From the NCBI GenBank assembly GCA_964417895.1, contig CAYQJS010000020.1, positions 1 to 64,000 of the forward strand: 64,000 nt of DNA, in the 5' to 3' direction. Below, in pieces: positions 8,629 to 18,027 of this stretch. This DNA is from CAYQJS01 sp964417895 (lineage in GTDB: Bacteria; Chloroflexota; UBA6077; SHYK01). How positions within the stretch are numbered: position 1 is the stretch's first letter; each line of letters starts with the position of its first letter. The notes under the pieces are model-generated. The model had not been told where the DNA came from and ran no database searches. It was given only the letters and a program-made list of their open reading frames with translations. The position numbers were made by a program, and so were the translations under genes.

Positions 8629-10322
8629 AGGTGCACGTTCCAGGTCGAGCGGCCCTGGTTGGCGCTGGCCCCGACGTTCACGATCCGCCCCGACGCCGCG
8701 CCGGGCCACGTATCAAAAAAGAGCGGCAAAGTCGGAAGGTTCTCGGTCACGTGCCGTGTGATCTGGCGCGCAAACTCCATGCGCTCCTCGAACGGAATCG
8801 TCGTCACGTAGCGGTCGATGATCGCATCCATCTCCGGATTCATGTAGCGCGACCGATTCGAGCCAGTGTAGTTGGTCTCGGGCAGCCTCGCTCGGTTGCT
8901 GTGGCTCCCCTCCAGCTCGTCGGCGTCTCCACCACCGCCGTTGACGATGAGACCCGGGAAGGTCGCTCGGTACTGCTGGTCGCTGACCAGCTGCAACGGA
9001 ATGATGACCGGGTCGATGGCAACTCCCACCCGCTGCAACGCGTCGGCCACGGCGAACATCGTTTTCGGGTTGATCTCACCCTGCGTAGCACGGATCTCGA
9101 GCCGTAGCTGCTGGCCGGCCGCGTCATGGTAGAAGCCATCGCCGGCCTTCGAGTAGCCGAGGCCCTCGATGAGCTGCGCCGCCCTCCTCGGGTCGTAGTC
9201 GTAGCGCACGATCGCCCGCTCGGTCTCTCGCCCCTCCGCCAGTGTGGGGTACACGAGTCCGTGGGCGACCGGTACCAGGCCGTAGTCGATGGTGTCGGCG
9301 AGCTCTTGGCGGTCGATGGCGTGCATCAAGGCGCGACGGAACGTCAGGTCGGCCACAACAGCAGGGTTAGGATTAATGAATTGCGGGTTGAGCACCATCA
9401 GGCTCGTCAGGGGCGTCTGTATCTGCGCCCCCGCCCAGCGCTCCCGCAGCTGCACGACCTGGTCCACCGACAGAGAGCGGCCCAGGGTGAGATCGACCGA
9501 CCCGGCCAAGAGGTTCGCCATAATGGCATTGGTATCGGGGATCGTGCGGATCTCGATCTCGTCGATCTTCGGCCGCCCAAGTACGAAGCGATCGTTGGCC
9601 TGTACGAGGATATAGCTGCCGCGCTCCCACTCCTTGAGCTTGTAGGGGCCCAGGCCAACGAACCCCGTGTTCCAGAAGGGGAGCTGGGTGAAGGTCGCCC
9701 TGTCCTCGGTGTACGCCGCTTCGAGCAGATGCCGCGGCAACGGCGTGGCAACGCGCTCGCCGAACATCCCTTGAGCATTGATGAACGGCTGCCTCCAACG
9801 CACCATCACCGTCTGAGCGTCCACTGCATCGACGCTATCCACGAAATTCAGCGCCCGGTCGCGGAAGATCGGCAGCTCGCGATCGCGCACGACGACGTAA
9901 GTGAACAGAAGATCGTCGGTCGTGAACGGGGCGCCGTCGTGCCACTGGGCGCCTGCGCGGATCTTCCAGGTCGTCTCCATGCGACCGTCGGGCAAGACAT
10001 TCCACGTGCCCCTATCGACCGACGGCACGCCTTCCGCCAGCTGTGCGTGTAACTGGCCCGTGAGGTCTGTGACCGTGAGCCCCGCGTGGAGGATCACGCC
10101 CAGCTCCTGATTGCCGCGTTCCGAATTATTGGCGTCCAGCTTGGCGTAGCCGCCAAGCGGGCTTCCCTGGATTGCCGCCACGATCCGCTTCGGGCCGGTC
10201 GGCGCCTGCCCCGGCGGCGGTGACATTCCCTCGGGTCCGCTCGAAGACCGCGGGCTGGCGCAGCCGAGAGCGGTGAGACACAGGACCAACGCGAGGAGCG
10301 CATTTCGACTCATCTTTCCCAT
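8613..10322 (-). CDS. Peptide/nickel-type ABC transporter substrate-binding lipoprotein, paralogue 2
   Basis: The product is a 569-residue SBP family 5 lipoprotein. The ATG at 10322 follows GGAGGTG at good spacing and gives a signal peptide with lipobox LTALGC (Cys21). Family features are WHDGAPFTTDDLLFTY near residue 130, TGFVGLGPYKLKEW near residue 215 and NYTGSNRSRYMNPEMDAIIDRY near residue 490. It ends in WNVHLWDVQ. The GNAT gene overlaps its end on the same strand. No transporter membrane component is nearby. The ligand is unknown. Confidence 0.93.
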   Translation of the reverse strand: MGKMSRNALLALVLCLTALGCASPRSSSGPEGMSPPPGQAPTGPKRIVAAIQGSPLGGYAKLDANNSERGNQELGVILHAGLTVTDLTGQLHAQLAEGVPSVDRGTWNVLPDGRMETTWKIRAGAQWHDGAPFTTDDLLFTYVVVRDRELPIFRDRALNFVDSVDAVDAQTVMVRWRQPFINAQGMFGERVATPLPRHLLEAAYTEDRATFTQLPFWNTGFVGLGPYKLKEWERGSYILVQANDRFVLGRPKIDEIEIRTIPDTNAIMANLLAGSVDLTLGRSLSVDQVVQLRERWAGAQIQTPLTSLMVLNPQFINPNPAVVADLTFRRALMHAIDRQELADTIDYGLVPVAHGLVYPTLAEGRETERAIVRYDYDPRRAAQLIEGLGYSKAGDGFYHDAAGQQLRLEIRATQGEINPKTMFAVADALQRVGVAIDPVIIPLQLVSDQQYRATFPGLIVNGGGGDADELEGSHSNRARLPETNYTGSNRSRYMNPEMDAIIDRYVTTIPFEERMEFARQITRHVTENLPTLPLFFDTWPGAASGRIVNVGASANQGRSTWNVHLWDVQ

Positions 10323-10337
10323 CGGATACACCTCCGG

Positions 10338-10538
10338 CACGAATCCAGCATACCGCACTACGCGCAACAGGATGCTGACCGCATCCATGACGCCTTCGAG
10401 CATGAGGGCCTCATCGGCAGCGCTTCGCTGCTGCCCTCCTACGGAGTCGGCGGCCGCGTCCTGGCCAATTCAGCAGATGCGATCTACCGCGCCTGCCGCC
10501 TTGCCTGCCCTGAGCTGCGACGTTTCGAGTGGACCTAA
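10338..10538 (+). other. Intergenic stretch with a possible gene remnant
   Basis: The 379 bp between the divergent binding-protein and DinB genes (10323-10701) contain no complete gene. One plus-strand frame is open for about 66 codons to a TAA at 10536-10538 and reads like protein, ending in ANSADAIYRACRLACPELRRFEWT, but it has no start and runs into the ribosome-binding site of the neighbouring gene. I read it as a possible C-terminal gene remnant of unknown family. The rest (10539-10701) shows only a G/C-rich palindromic stretch around 10628-10655. Confidence 0.3.
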
Positions 10539-10701
10539 GGCACATCCCCGTCTGCGGTCCGCCCCCGAATCTCCGGCGGAGACGCTGACGTCGCGTTCCC
10601 TATTCGGCCCCGCCGGTGTACCATCAGCACCCGGGGGCTGCACCCGGGGGCGGCGGACCGTTACCACCGCGCAGCGCCTGATGAGTTAGGAGCAGCTGAC
10701 C

Positions 10702-11247
10702 ATGACAGCAACCGTGCTTCTCGACGCTTTCGGCCGTGTCCACGACTCACTCCACCGGGTTATCGGCGATTGCACGGAGGATGAGCTGACCCGAGAGCCA
10801 CATCCCTCGATGGGATGGCTGGCCTGGCGGTTCACCCGAGTCGAAGACAGCAACGTAGCGAGGCTGACCGACCGCGATCAGCTCTGGATCGCCGATGGCT
10901 GGCATGCCCGATTCGGTATGGCGCCCGAGCCGGCCGATTTTGGGCGAGGCGCCGCTCATACACGGGAGCAGGTGCGGGCATTCAGGGCCCCGGCCGATCT
11001 CATTCTTGCGTATCACGACGCCACCCACGAGCAGACGACGCGATACCTCGAGGGACTCACGCCCGAGGACCTGGATCGCGAGCTCGATGAGCCCCAGTAC
11101 CAGCCGCTCCCCACCGTTGCAGTCCGCCTGGTGAGCGTGCTGGAGAACGCCATGCACAACATGGGACAGATCAGCTACCTGAAGGGCTATCACCGCCTGG
11201 GCGGCTGGTTCCCCGCGGAGGCCGCCGATCGAAGCCTCTTCCGCTAG
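10702..11247 (+). CDS. DinB-like four-helix protein (DUF664/maleylpyruvate isomerase-like fold)
   Basis: The 181-residue protein looks like a DinB superfamily member: a helical start (LLDAFGRVHDSLHRVI), MGWLAWRFTRVEDSNVA near residue 38 where the family has its first metal ligand, and a C-terminal ENAMHNMGQISYLKGYHR near residue 150, where DinB proteins have conserved histidines. These are metal-binding enzymes, often thiol-dependent transferases. The ATG follows GGAGCAGCTGACC. It stands alone between divergent and downstream genes, so its substrate cannot be inferred. Confidence 0.75.
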   Translation: MTATVLLDAFGRVHDSLHRVIGDCTEDELTREPHPSMGWLAWRFTRVEDSNVARLTDRDQLWIADGWHARFGMAPEPADFGRGAAHTREQVRAFRAPADLILAYHDATHEQTTRYLEGLTPEDLDRELDEPQYQPLPTVAVRLVSVLENAMHNMGQISYLKGYHRLGGWFPAEAADRSLFR

Positions 11248-11264
11248 CCGGGGGGGCAAGTGAT

Positions 11265-11359
11265 CCCCTCCCCCCTTGCGCGGGAGGGTTAGGGAAGGGG
11301 GTCACGAGCGTCATCCACCTCATCCCTCCCCCCTTGAGGGGGAGGGCTAGGGAGGGGGG
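11265..11359. repeat. C/G-rich inverted intergenic repeats, copies 2 and 3
   Basis: Two near-identical blocks at 11265-11301 and 11324-11359 share the CCCTCCCCCCTTG core and G-rich second half seen at 51-84. They are separated by about 20 bp and fill the gap between the DinB and MmgE/PrpD genes. Each can fold on itself. Confidence 0.65.
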
Positions 11360-11397
11360 TGCCGGTGCGACCCACCTTAACGAAGGGGAGGAACACA

Positions 11398-12789
11398 ATG
11401 AGCGCGGCTGTAGAAACAGCACAGGGACACACGCGAGCCGTGGCGGAGTTCGTCACGAGGACCGCCTTTCAACAGATGCCATCGTCGGCCATTGCGGCTG
11501 CCAGGGACGCCATTCTCGACAGTGTGGGCGTAGCGCTCGCGGGGAGCCGCGAACCTGCCGGGTACATCGGCGCCGATCTCGCCCGTGACGAAGGCGCGCG
11601 AGACGAAGCTTCCGTCTTCGGTCATGGGTTCCGGACGTCCTCCACGACGGCCGCCTTTGCGAACGGTGTGTCCGTGCATGCTCTCGATTACGACGCGAGC
11701 TTTGCCATCATGGGGCAGCCAATGGCCGGCCTGGTGCCGGCGGCCTTTGCTCTCGCCGAGCCCGCGCGGACGACCGGGCGCCAGTTGCTCGAAGCCTACG
11801 TGGTCGGCTACGAGGTCACCGGGAAGCTAGCGCGATCCATGCCGCCCCGCTCGGGAGAGGGTGATTGGCATGCCACGGGCACCCTCGGGTCGCTCGGCTG
11901 CGCCGCGGCATCGGCCCGGCTCCTTGGGCTCGACGTCAACCGAACGTGCATGGCGCTCGGCATCGCCGCATCCATGGCGAGCGGCATCGTGGCGAACTTC
12001 GGCACGATGAGCAAGCCGCTGCATGCCGGCCTGGCGGCGCGAAACGGCGTACTCGCGGCGCGGTTGGCGCAACGGGGGTTCACCGGCAATCCCCTCATGC
12101 TGGAGGGCGCCGGCGGGTTCTTCGGGGCCTTCGCGGGGGGAGCTGACCTGAAGCCGCTGGAAGACCTGGGCAGCACGTTCGAGATCGAGCGGGGCGTGCG
12201 GTTCAAGTTCTACCCGTGCGGCGGCCTGACGCACTCGGCCGTCGACGCGGTCCTGGCCTTGCGAGGGGAGCACGTTGTCGACCCCGGCGAGATCGAGCGG
12301 ATCGACGTGAAGGTCACTCCGTACACGGCGAACCGGATCGTGTTCAAGGTGCCCGCAACCGGGCTCCAGGGGAAGTTCTGCATGCCGTACATCCTGGCCA
12401 GGGCGGTGCTCGACGGCCGGCTGACGCCGGATACGTTCACCGACGAGGCGATCCGGGAGCCCGCCGTCCTTGCCCTGGCAGAAAAGGTCCACATGGAGGG
12501 CGATCCGCAGCTGGAGAACGACGCGAGCGGCGGCCGGCCCAGTCAAGTCTGGATCCGACTGACTGATGGCCGATCGTTTTACCGTCAGGTGGACTTTCCC
12601 AGGGGGTCCCTCCAGGCCCCTCTGAGCGCCGAGGAGCTGAGGGGGAAGTTCAGCTCCTGTGCGCGGCGCGCATTGAGTGAAGCGGCGGCGAGCGAGGCGT
12701 TAGCCTTGCTGGACAGCCTGGAGACGTTGGACGACGTTGCCCCACTGGGCAGGCTGCTGTCGGCGGATCCCCAGGGGGCGGCGCAGTGA
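11398..12789 (+). CDS. MmgE/PrpD family protein
   Basis: This 463-residue protein is of the MmgE/PrpD family, which includes 2-methylcitrate dehydratase and cis-aconitate decarboxylase. The ATG at 11398 has GGGGAGGAACACA upstream. Family features are DSVGVALAGSREPAG near residue 43, FANGVSVHALDYDASF near residue 86, ATGTLGSLGCAAASARLLGL near residue 159 and KFYPCGGLTHSAVDAVLAL near residue 270. The gene for a molybdopterin-type dehydrogenase subunit begins 10 bp downstream, so the pair is probably one operon. There are no other methylcitrate-cycle genes in the window, so the substrate is open. Confidence 0.88.
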   Translation: MSAAVETAQGHTRAVAEFVTRTAFQQMPSSAIAAARDAILDSVGVALAGSREPAGYIGADLARDEGARDEASVFGHGFRTSSTTAAFANGVSVHALDYDASFAIMGQPMAGLVPAAFALAEPARTTGRQLLEAYVVGYEVTGKLARSMPPRSGEGDWHATGTLGSLGCAAASARLLGLDVNRTCMALGIAASMASGIVANFGTMSKPLHAGLAARNGVLAARLAQRGFTGNPLMLEGAGGFFGAFAGGADLKPLEDLGSTFEIERGVRFKFYPCGGLTHSAVDAVLALRGEHVVDPGEIERIDVKVTPYTANRIVFKVPATGLQGKFCMPYILARAVLDGRLTPDTFTDEAIREPAVLALAEKVHMEGDPQLENDASGGRPSQVWIRLTDGRSFYRQVDFPRGSLQAPLSAEELRGKFSSCARRALSEAAASEALALLDSLETLDDVAPLGRLLSADPQGAAQ

Positions 12790-12799
12790 GCAGGAACGC

Positions 12800-15040
12800 G
12801 TGATCGGCTCCCTCATCGGCTCTGCCGTCCCCCGGCTGGAAGGCCCTGAAAAGCTGGCCGGGCAGGCGCTCTACGCAGCCGATATCGCTCTCCCGAATAC
12901 GCTTTGGGGCCGCATCCTTCGCAGTCCGCATCCGCACGCGCGCATTCGCGGCATCGACGCCGCCGGGGCCTGGCGGGTGCCCGGTGTGCGGGCCGTGGTC
13001 ACCGGCCCGGACATCCCGGGCCATCTCATGGGCAAGGTGATGAGGGACATGCCGGTGCTCTGCTGGGACCGTGTGCGGTTCGTGGGCGACCGGGTGGCGG
13101 CCGTCGCCGCCGAGACCGCCGACGCCGCAGAAGAGGCCCTGGATGCGATTCGCGTGGATTACGAAGAACTGCCCGCCGTCTTCGACCCACTGGAGGCCAT
13201 GCTGCCCGATGCCCCGCTCCTGCACGACGACGTCGCCGGCTACGACGGAGCGCCCGCGCGGTGGCTCGCCCCCGACCTGCACAACGGCTGCACTCGGCTC
13301 CGCTACGGGAACGGCGACGTCGAACAGGGCTTTCGCGAGGCCGATCTGGTGCTGGAGCACATGTTCCGGGTCCCCAGCCGGCATCAGGGCTACCTCGAGC
13401 CCCATGCCAGCCTGGTCGCCATCGATGACGACGGCCGCATCCAGGTATGGACCTCCAGCAAGGCGCCCTTCCGCGCCCGCAGCCAGGTGGCCAAGGCGAT
13501 TGGCGTTACGGAGGAGCAGATCCGGGTCAACGTCGTCTTCGTCGGCGGGGACTTTGGCGGCAAGGGCGACGCGCTGGATGCCCCGATCGCCTATTACCTC
13601 GCGCGCCAGGCGGGGCGGCCGGTGAAGATCGTGATGAGCTACGGCGAAGAGCTGATGGCCAGTAACCCGAGCCACACGACGGTGATCACCATTCGCTCGG
13701 GCGTCATGCGCAACGGACGCATCGTCGCCAGATCCGTGCGAACGGTCCACGCATGCGGCGCCTACGCCGCGCTGAAGCCCAACGCCGCCCTCTCGGTGTG
13801 GCACCACGTCGGCGGCCCATATCGAGTCCCGCACGCCGAGTTCGAGTTCCTGCAGGTCTACACCAACACCACGCCGGGCGGCTATTTCCGGGCGCCCGGG
13901 GCGCATCAGCATACCTTTGCGCTGGAGAGCCACACAGACATCATCGCTCGCGAGTTGGGCATGGACCCGGCGGAGTTTCGGCTGAGGAACATGATCGGCG
14001 AGGGCGAAGAAGACGCGATTGGCGCGCGCTTGCGTGGCATCAAGGCCCGAGAGGTGCTGCAAGCGGCGCTGAACACCGCAGGGTGGGACCGTCCGAAGCC
14101 AGGGCCCAACCACGGCCGAGGCATCGCCCTGTTCGGGCGGCTCATCGGGGGTGGCGCGGCGGGCGCGGTCGTGACCGCCGAGCCGGAGGGAACCATCGCC
14201 GTTCTGATCCCTACGATCGACCAGGGGGTCGGCACCCACACCATCGTCCAGCAGCTTGTGGCCGAGGACCTTGGCCTACCTCTCGAGCGGGTTCGCGTGG
14301 TGGTGGGGGATACGGACACGGCCCCCTATGATGACGGCCCCCGGGCGAGCCGGGTGACCTACACTGAGGGCCGCGCGGTGCTCAAGGCATGCGCCGAGCT
14401 GCGTGCGCGGCTGGCCGAGCACGCGGCGCAGCTGCTGGACTGTAGAGAGGAAGACGTGGCCTATCGCGATGGCGCCTTCTCGGGCGAGGGCCGGCGGGTG
14501 AGCCTCGGTGAGGTGGCGACTGCCGCGGATGTGGAGGATGGCCGCCACGTGACGGTCACCGTCCAGGAGGACGCTCCGTTAGTCGACGACGTGTCGTACT
14601 TCTGCGCCCAGGTGGCTGAGGTCGAGGTCGACCCGGAGACGGGCCAGGTGCGCGTCGACCGCCTGGTGACCGCCCACGACGTGGGGACCATCATCAACCC
14701 CGTCACCCACCAGGGGCAGATCGACGGTGGCGTAGCGACGGGCATCGGCCTCGCCCTCACCGAGGAGCTGGTCCAGGTGGAGGGGCGCATCACGAACGCC
14801 CACCTGGGAGACTACAAGCTCCCCACCATCGCCGACATGCCCCCATTGGATACGGTCCTGGTCCCCTCCGCCGGCGGCACCGGCCCCCACGAGTCCAAGG
14901 CCATCGGCGAGTTCTCCAACAACCCGCCGCCCGCCGCCATCGCCAACGCCGTTGCCGACGCCGTGGGCGCCCGCATCTTCGAGCTGCCCGTCACGGCGGA
15001 GCGGGTCTATCGCGCGATTTATGGCGTGGAGCCAACGTAA
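12800..15040 (+). CDS. Xanthine dehydrogenase family protein, molybdopterin-binding subunit
   Basis: The 746-residue product is the large, molybdenum-cofactor-binding subunit of the xanthine oxidase / CO dehydrogenase (CoxL) superfamily, which hydroxylates heterocycles and aldehydes. The GTG at 12800 with AGGAACGC before it is chosen because it begins IGSLIGSAVPRLEGPEKLAGQALYAAD, the normal start of the family. FVGGDFGGKGDALDAP near residue 255, YFRAPGAHQHTFALESHTD near residue 365 and the late segment GGTGPHESKAIGEFSNNPPPAAIANAVADAVGARI (about 690-725, with the family glutamate) are seen. No FAD or 2Fe-2S subunit gene adjoins it, which is unusual for this class. Confidence 0.92.
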   Translation: MIGSLIGSAVPRLEGPEKLAGQALYAADIALPNTLWGRILRSPHPHARIRGIDAAGAWRVPGVRAVVTGPDIPGHLMGKVMRDMPVLCWDRVRFVGDRVAAVAAETADAAEEALDAIRVDYEELPAVFDPLEAMLPDAPLLHDDVAGYDGAPARWLAPDLHNGCTRLRYGNGDVEQGFREADLVLEHMFRVPSRHQGYLEPHASLVAIDDDGRIQVWTSSKAPFRARSQVAKAIGVTEEQIRVNVVFVGGDFGGKGDALDAPIAYYLARQAGRPVKIVMSYGEELMASNPSHTTVITIRSGVMRNGRIVARSVRTVHACGAYAALKPNAALSVWHHVGGPYRVPHAEFEFLQVYTNTTPGGYFRAPGAHQHTFALESHTDIIARELGMDPAEFRLRNMIGEGEEDAIGARLRGIKAREVLQAALNTAGWDRPKPGPNHGRGIALFGRLIGGGAAGAVVTAEPEGTIAVLIPTIDQGVGTHTIVQQLVAEDLGLPLERVRVVVGDTDTAPYDDGPRASRVTYTEGRAVLKACAELRARLAEHAAQLLDCREEDVAYRDGAFSGEGRRVSLGEVATAADVEDGRHVTVTVQEDAPLVDDVSYFCAQVAEVEVDPETGQVRVDRLVTAHDVGTIINPVTHQGQIDGGVATGIGLALTEELVQVEGRITNAHLGDYKLPTIADMPPLDTVLVPSAGGTGPHESKAIGEFSNNPPPAAIANAVADAVGARIFELPVTAERVYRAIYGVEPT

Positions 15041-15057
15041 GCAGGCACACGCGATTC

Positions 15058-15068
15058 GGGCGATACAA
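15058..15068 (+). promoter_or_regulatory. Candidate -10 element for a Uma2 gene
   Basis: GCGATACAATGG lies about 35 bp upstream of the Uma2 ATG at 15100. A near-identical GCGCTACAATGG stands upstream of the second Uma2 gene at 18028. TACAAT fits a sigma-70 -10 box. No convincing -35 is visible. Confidence 0.3.
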
Positions 15069-15099
15069 TGGGCCGGCGCCATGTAGCCAGGAGCGGACC

Positions 15100-15642
15100 A
15101 TGCCTGTCAGTGAGCGGACCTACAAGCAGCTTGCGCTGGAGGACCCAGGGCAGTGGGAGCTGCACTGCGGATACCTCAGAAGGAAACCGGGAATGTCGGT
15201 CGAGCACAACCGGCTAGCCACTTGGCTGCTGGTTCAACTGGCACAGCAACTGGATCGAAACGAATTCGACGTTCGCATCAACATGGGGCACGTCCGTCGC
15301 TCCTCCGAGAGCTACTACATTCCCGACGTGTATGTGATCCCCATGGAGCTCGTGCGACCACAGCGCGGCCTTCGTACTCTCGAGGTGTACGGAGCGCCCC
15401 TCCCGCTCGTCGTGGAGGTCTGGTCTCCGTCGACTGGCGAGTACGACGTTGACTCGAAGCTCCCAGAATACCAGCAGCGCGGAGACCTTGAGATCTGGCG
15501 CTTCCATCCCTACGAGCGCACGCTGACCGCCTGGCGGCGGCAAGAGGACGGCAGCTACTCGGCGACCGTGCACACAGGGGGTGTCGTCCATCCCAGCGCA
15601 TTACCGAACGTGGCCATCGACCTCGATGCGCTGTTCGACTGA
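15100..15642 (+). CDS. Uma2 family protein (PD-(D/E)XK nuclease fold), copy 1
   Basis: The 180-residue product belongs to the Uma2/DUF820 family, predicted endonucleases that are often multiplied in Chloroflexota and cyanobacteria. The nuclease core can be read as YIPDVYVI (residues 72-79), then LVVEVWSPSTGEYDVDSKLPEYQQRG (about 102-127) carrying the E...K residues. Length is normal. ATG follows CAGGAGCGGACC. It stands alone between the dehydrogenase subunit and the alpha/beta hydrolase. The biological role of the family is unproven. Confidence 0.85.
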   Translation: MPVSERTYKQLALEDPGQWELHCGYLRRKPGMSVEHNRLATWLLVQLAQQLDRNEFDVRINMGHVRRSSESYYIPDVYVIPMELVRPQRGLRTLEVYGAPLPLVVEVWSPSTGEYDVDSKLPEYQQRGDLEIWRFHPYERTLTAWRRQEDGSYSATVHTGGVVHPSALPNVAIDLDALFD

Positions 15643-15735
15643 CTACGCGGCCGGTAATTGGCCCGTGGCGGTCGCAACGAGGCGGTAGGTAGGCTGCTTT
15701 CCATAGGTTGGTTTCCAAAGGATGGAGGGATGGTC

Positions 15736-17889
15736 ATGGCCAGAGTGCCCGTGAGTTCCATCGCCAGTGCGCCGGTTCTCAGGGCCTTCTGTGTAGCCCT
15801 CTCCGTGACCCTGGGTGCATCAGCCCTCGGCCAAGCAAGCGTCACAGGAGTTGAGATGACCCGCGACGAATCGCAAGCATTGAACCGGACCTCGCACGGC
15901 ACCGTGGGGCAACACGACGATTTGAGCGGGCGGGCCCACGGAGCATCGAGGCTCGCCGAAGCGGGCATCACGCGATTCGAGATCACCCACATCGAATCGC
16001 CGACGTTCGAGGGGACTTCGTTCGGCACAGTGGGCCAGTATGAGAGACTGCGGGGGCGGGCCTTCGGCGAGGTCGATCCGAACGACCCCCGCAACACGGT
16101 GATCACCGATATTCAGATGGCGCCGCGCAACGCCAGGGGCATGGTCGAGTACAACGCGGACGTTTTCATCCTCAAGCCGATCAACCTGGCGAACGGCAAC
16201 CACCGAGTCTTCTACCACATGAACAATCGGGGGAATATTGGCGTTCTGGCCGCGTTCAACGACGGGGGCGGTGGCAACGATCCGACGACGGCGGCCGACG
16301 CGGGCAACGGGTTTCTCATGCGTCAGGGATATACCATCGTTTCCAATGGCTGGGACGCCGGGGTGGCGCCCGGCGGCAACCGCCTCACGATCACCGTTCC
16401 GACCGCGATGAACCCAGACGGCAGCCCAATCGTCGGCCCCTCCCTCGAAGAATTCGTCGTTGACAACGGGACGACGATGACCGGCACGCTGACGTATCCG
16501 GCGGCCACCCTGGACAAGTCGCAGGCGAGCCTCACGGCGCGCGCGCTCTACACTGATCCGCCGGTGCCTATCCCCGCGACCGACTGGGAGTACGTCGGCG
16601 AGCATACCATCAGGCTGTTGCCCGTCGGGACGCCGTTCACGCAGGGCAGGCTCTACGAGCTCACGTATCCCGCGCAGGACCCCATCGTCGCCGGCCTCGG
16701 CTTCGCCGCCACGCGAGACCTCGCTGCATTCATACGTCACGCGTCCGCCGACGGCGAAGGCAATCCCAACCCGTTAGCCGGGAGCGTTCAGGCTATCTAC
16801 ACGTTCGGGATATCGCAACCCACACGCTTCATGCGCGACTTCATATATCTGGGTTTCAACGAGGACGAACAGGGCCGCCCAGTATTCGATGGGATACTGA
16901 ACTGGATTGGCGGGGGCAGCGGAATCTTCGTGAACCACCGCTTCGCTCAGCCCGGGCGGACGCACCGCCAACACATCGGTCGGTGGTATCCCGAGCGCGA
17001 GTTCCCGTTCGCCAACCAGGTTCTGTCCGACCCGGTCACGGGCAAGACCGACGGGCGGCTGCTTCGGTGCCTGGCGAGTGATACGTGCCCCAAGATCTTC
17101 GAGGTGAACTCGGCGAACGAGTACTGGGTCAAGGGCGGTTCCCTCCTGCATACGGACGCGCTCGGGAATGATCTCGCCGATCCTCCGAATGTGCGCTCCT
17201 ACCTGGTGTCGAGCCTGCCGCACGGCGCTGCCAGCGGGCTGGGCAACTGCGCGCAACCCAGGAACCCACTCAACGCCAGGCCCGTCCTTCGGGCGCTCCT
17301 GATGGCGCTGGACGAATGGGTCACTTCCGGCAGGGAGCCGCCCGCGAGCCGCGTGCCACGGCGCGCGGATGGGACGCTGGTCCCATCGTTGCCCCAGAGC
17401 GCAGTTGGGTTCCCCGACATCCCCGGGGTCACTTACAACGGGCTCATGACCACCGGAGACCTGTTCGACTACGGGCCCTTCTTCGACCGGGGCATCCTGA
17501 CGGTCCTCCCGCCGCGTCTTCTCGGTTCCCCCTATCCCGTCAATGTTCCAAAGACCGACGCTGACGGCAACGACATCGCCGGCATCCGCCTGCCGGAGAT
17601 CGCGGCGCCGTTGGCCACGTACACCGGCTGGGCTGTGCGCGCCACCGTCTTCGCTGGGGACGACCTCTGTGACGCAGCTGGGCAGAAGATCGACTTTCCC
17701 CAGACAACCGCCGAGCGGCTGGCTGTCGGCGACCCACGACTCTCAATCGAGGAACGCTACTCGAACCAGGCGGAGTACGTGAGCGCGGTGGCGCAGGCTG
17801 CGCACAGTCTCAGCGAGCAGCGGCTGCTACTCTCCGAGGATGTCGAGCGCTACATCCAGAGGGCAGCGGAAAGTGAGATCGGTAGCTGA
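15736..17889 (+). CDS. Secreted alpha/beta hydrolase domain-containing protein (PF20091-like)
   Basis: The product has 717 residues. ATG 15736 lies six bases after GGAGGG (an ATG at 15730 is also possible) and begins a signal peptide with a cleavage-like ASALGQA near residue 33. The body matches large alpha/beta hydrolase-domain proteins: RAFGEVDPNDPRNTVITDI near residue 108, NARGMVEYNADVFILKP near 132, NNRGNIG near 160, and GYTIVSNGWDAG near 197. The N-terminal motif is duplicated: residues 36-71 and 78-113 share 17 of 36 positions, including TS-x-GTVGQ and GRA. The first copy is unusual and is followed by normal sequence after the second. The gene stands alone. Substrate unknown. Confidence 0.82.
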   Translation: MARVPVSSIASAPVLRAFCVALSVTLGASALGQASVTGVEMTRDESQALNRTSHGTVGQHDDLSGRAHGASRLAEAGITRFEITHIESPTFEGTSFGTVGQYERLRGRAFGEVDPNDPRNTVITDIQMAPRNARGMVEYNADVFILKPINLANGNHRVFYHMNNRGNIGVLAAFNDGGGGNDPTTAADAGNGFLMRQGYTIVSNGWDAGVAPGGNRLTITVPTAMNPDGSPIVGPSLEEFVVDNGTTMTGTLTYPAATLDKSQASLTARALYTDPPVPIPATDWEYVGEHTIRLLPVGTPFTQGRLYELTYPAQDPIVAGLGFAATRDLAAFIRHASADGEGNPNPLAGSVQAIYTFGISQPTRFMRDFIYLGFNEDEQGRPVFDGILNWIGGGSGIFVNHRFAQPGRTHRQHIGRWYPEREFPFANQVLSDPVTGKTDGRLLRCLASDTCPKIFEVNSANEYWVKGGSLLHTDALGNDLADPPNVRSYLVSSLPHGAASGLGNCAQPRNPLNARPVLRALLMALDEWVTSGREPPASRVPRRADGTLVPSLPQSAVGFPDIPGVTYNGLMTTGDLFDYGPFFDRGILTVLPPRLLGSPYPVNVPKTDADGNDIAGIRLPEIAAPLATYTGWAVRATVFAGDDLCDAAGQKIDFPQTTAERLAVGDPRLSIEERYSNQAEYVSAVAQAAHSLSEQRLLLSEDVERYIQRAAESEIGS

Positions 17890-17999
17890 CTATCGTGCTC
17901 ACCGCTACAGATCGGCTACGCCGCGATGATCTGAACGCGGTTCCACGCCGTCCGGCCCGATGCGGCTGTTAGATCGGACGGAGGTCAGCAACTACGGAC

Positions 18000-18011
18000 G
18001 GCGCTACAATG
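18000..18011 (+). promoter_or_regulatory. Candidate -10 element for the second Uma2 gene
   Basis: GCGCTACAATGG stands about 17-25 bp upstream of the ATG at 18028 and resembles the element at 15058. The leader before the gene would therefore be short. The rest of 17890-18027 holds nothing recognisable. Confidence 0.3.
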
Positions 18012-18027
18012 GCAGAAGGGGGTTTCG

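Noticed and set aside
12650..14239. 529-residue minus-strand frame opposite the molybdopterin subunit
   Set aside because: The opposite frame has clear family motifs; this one has none.
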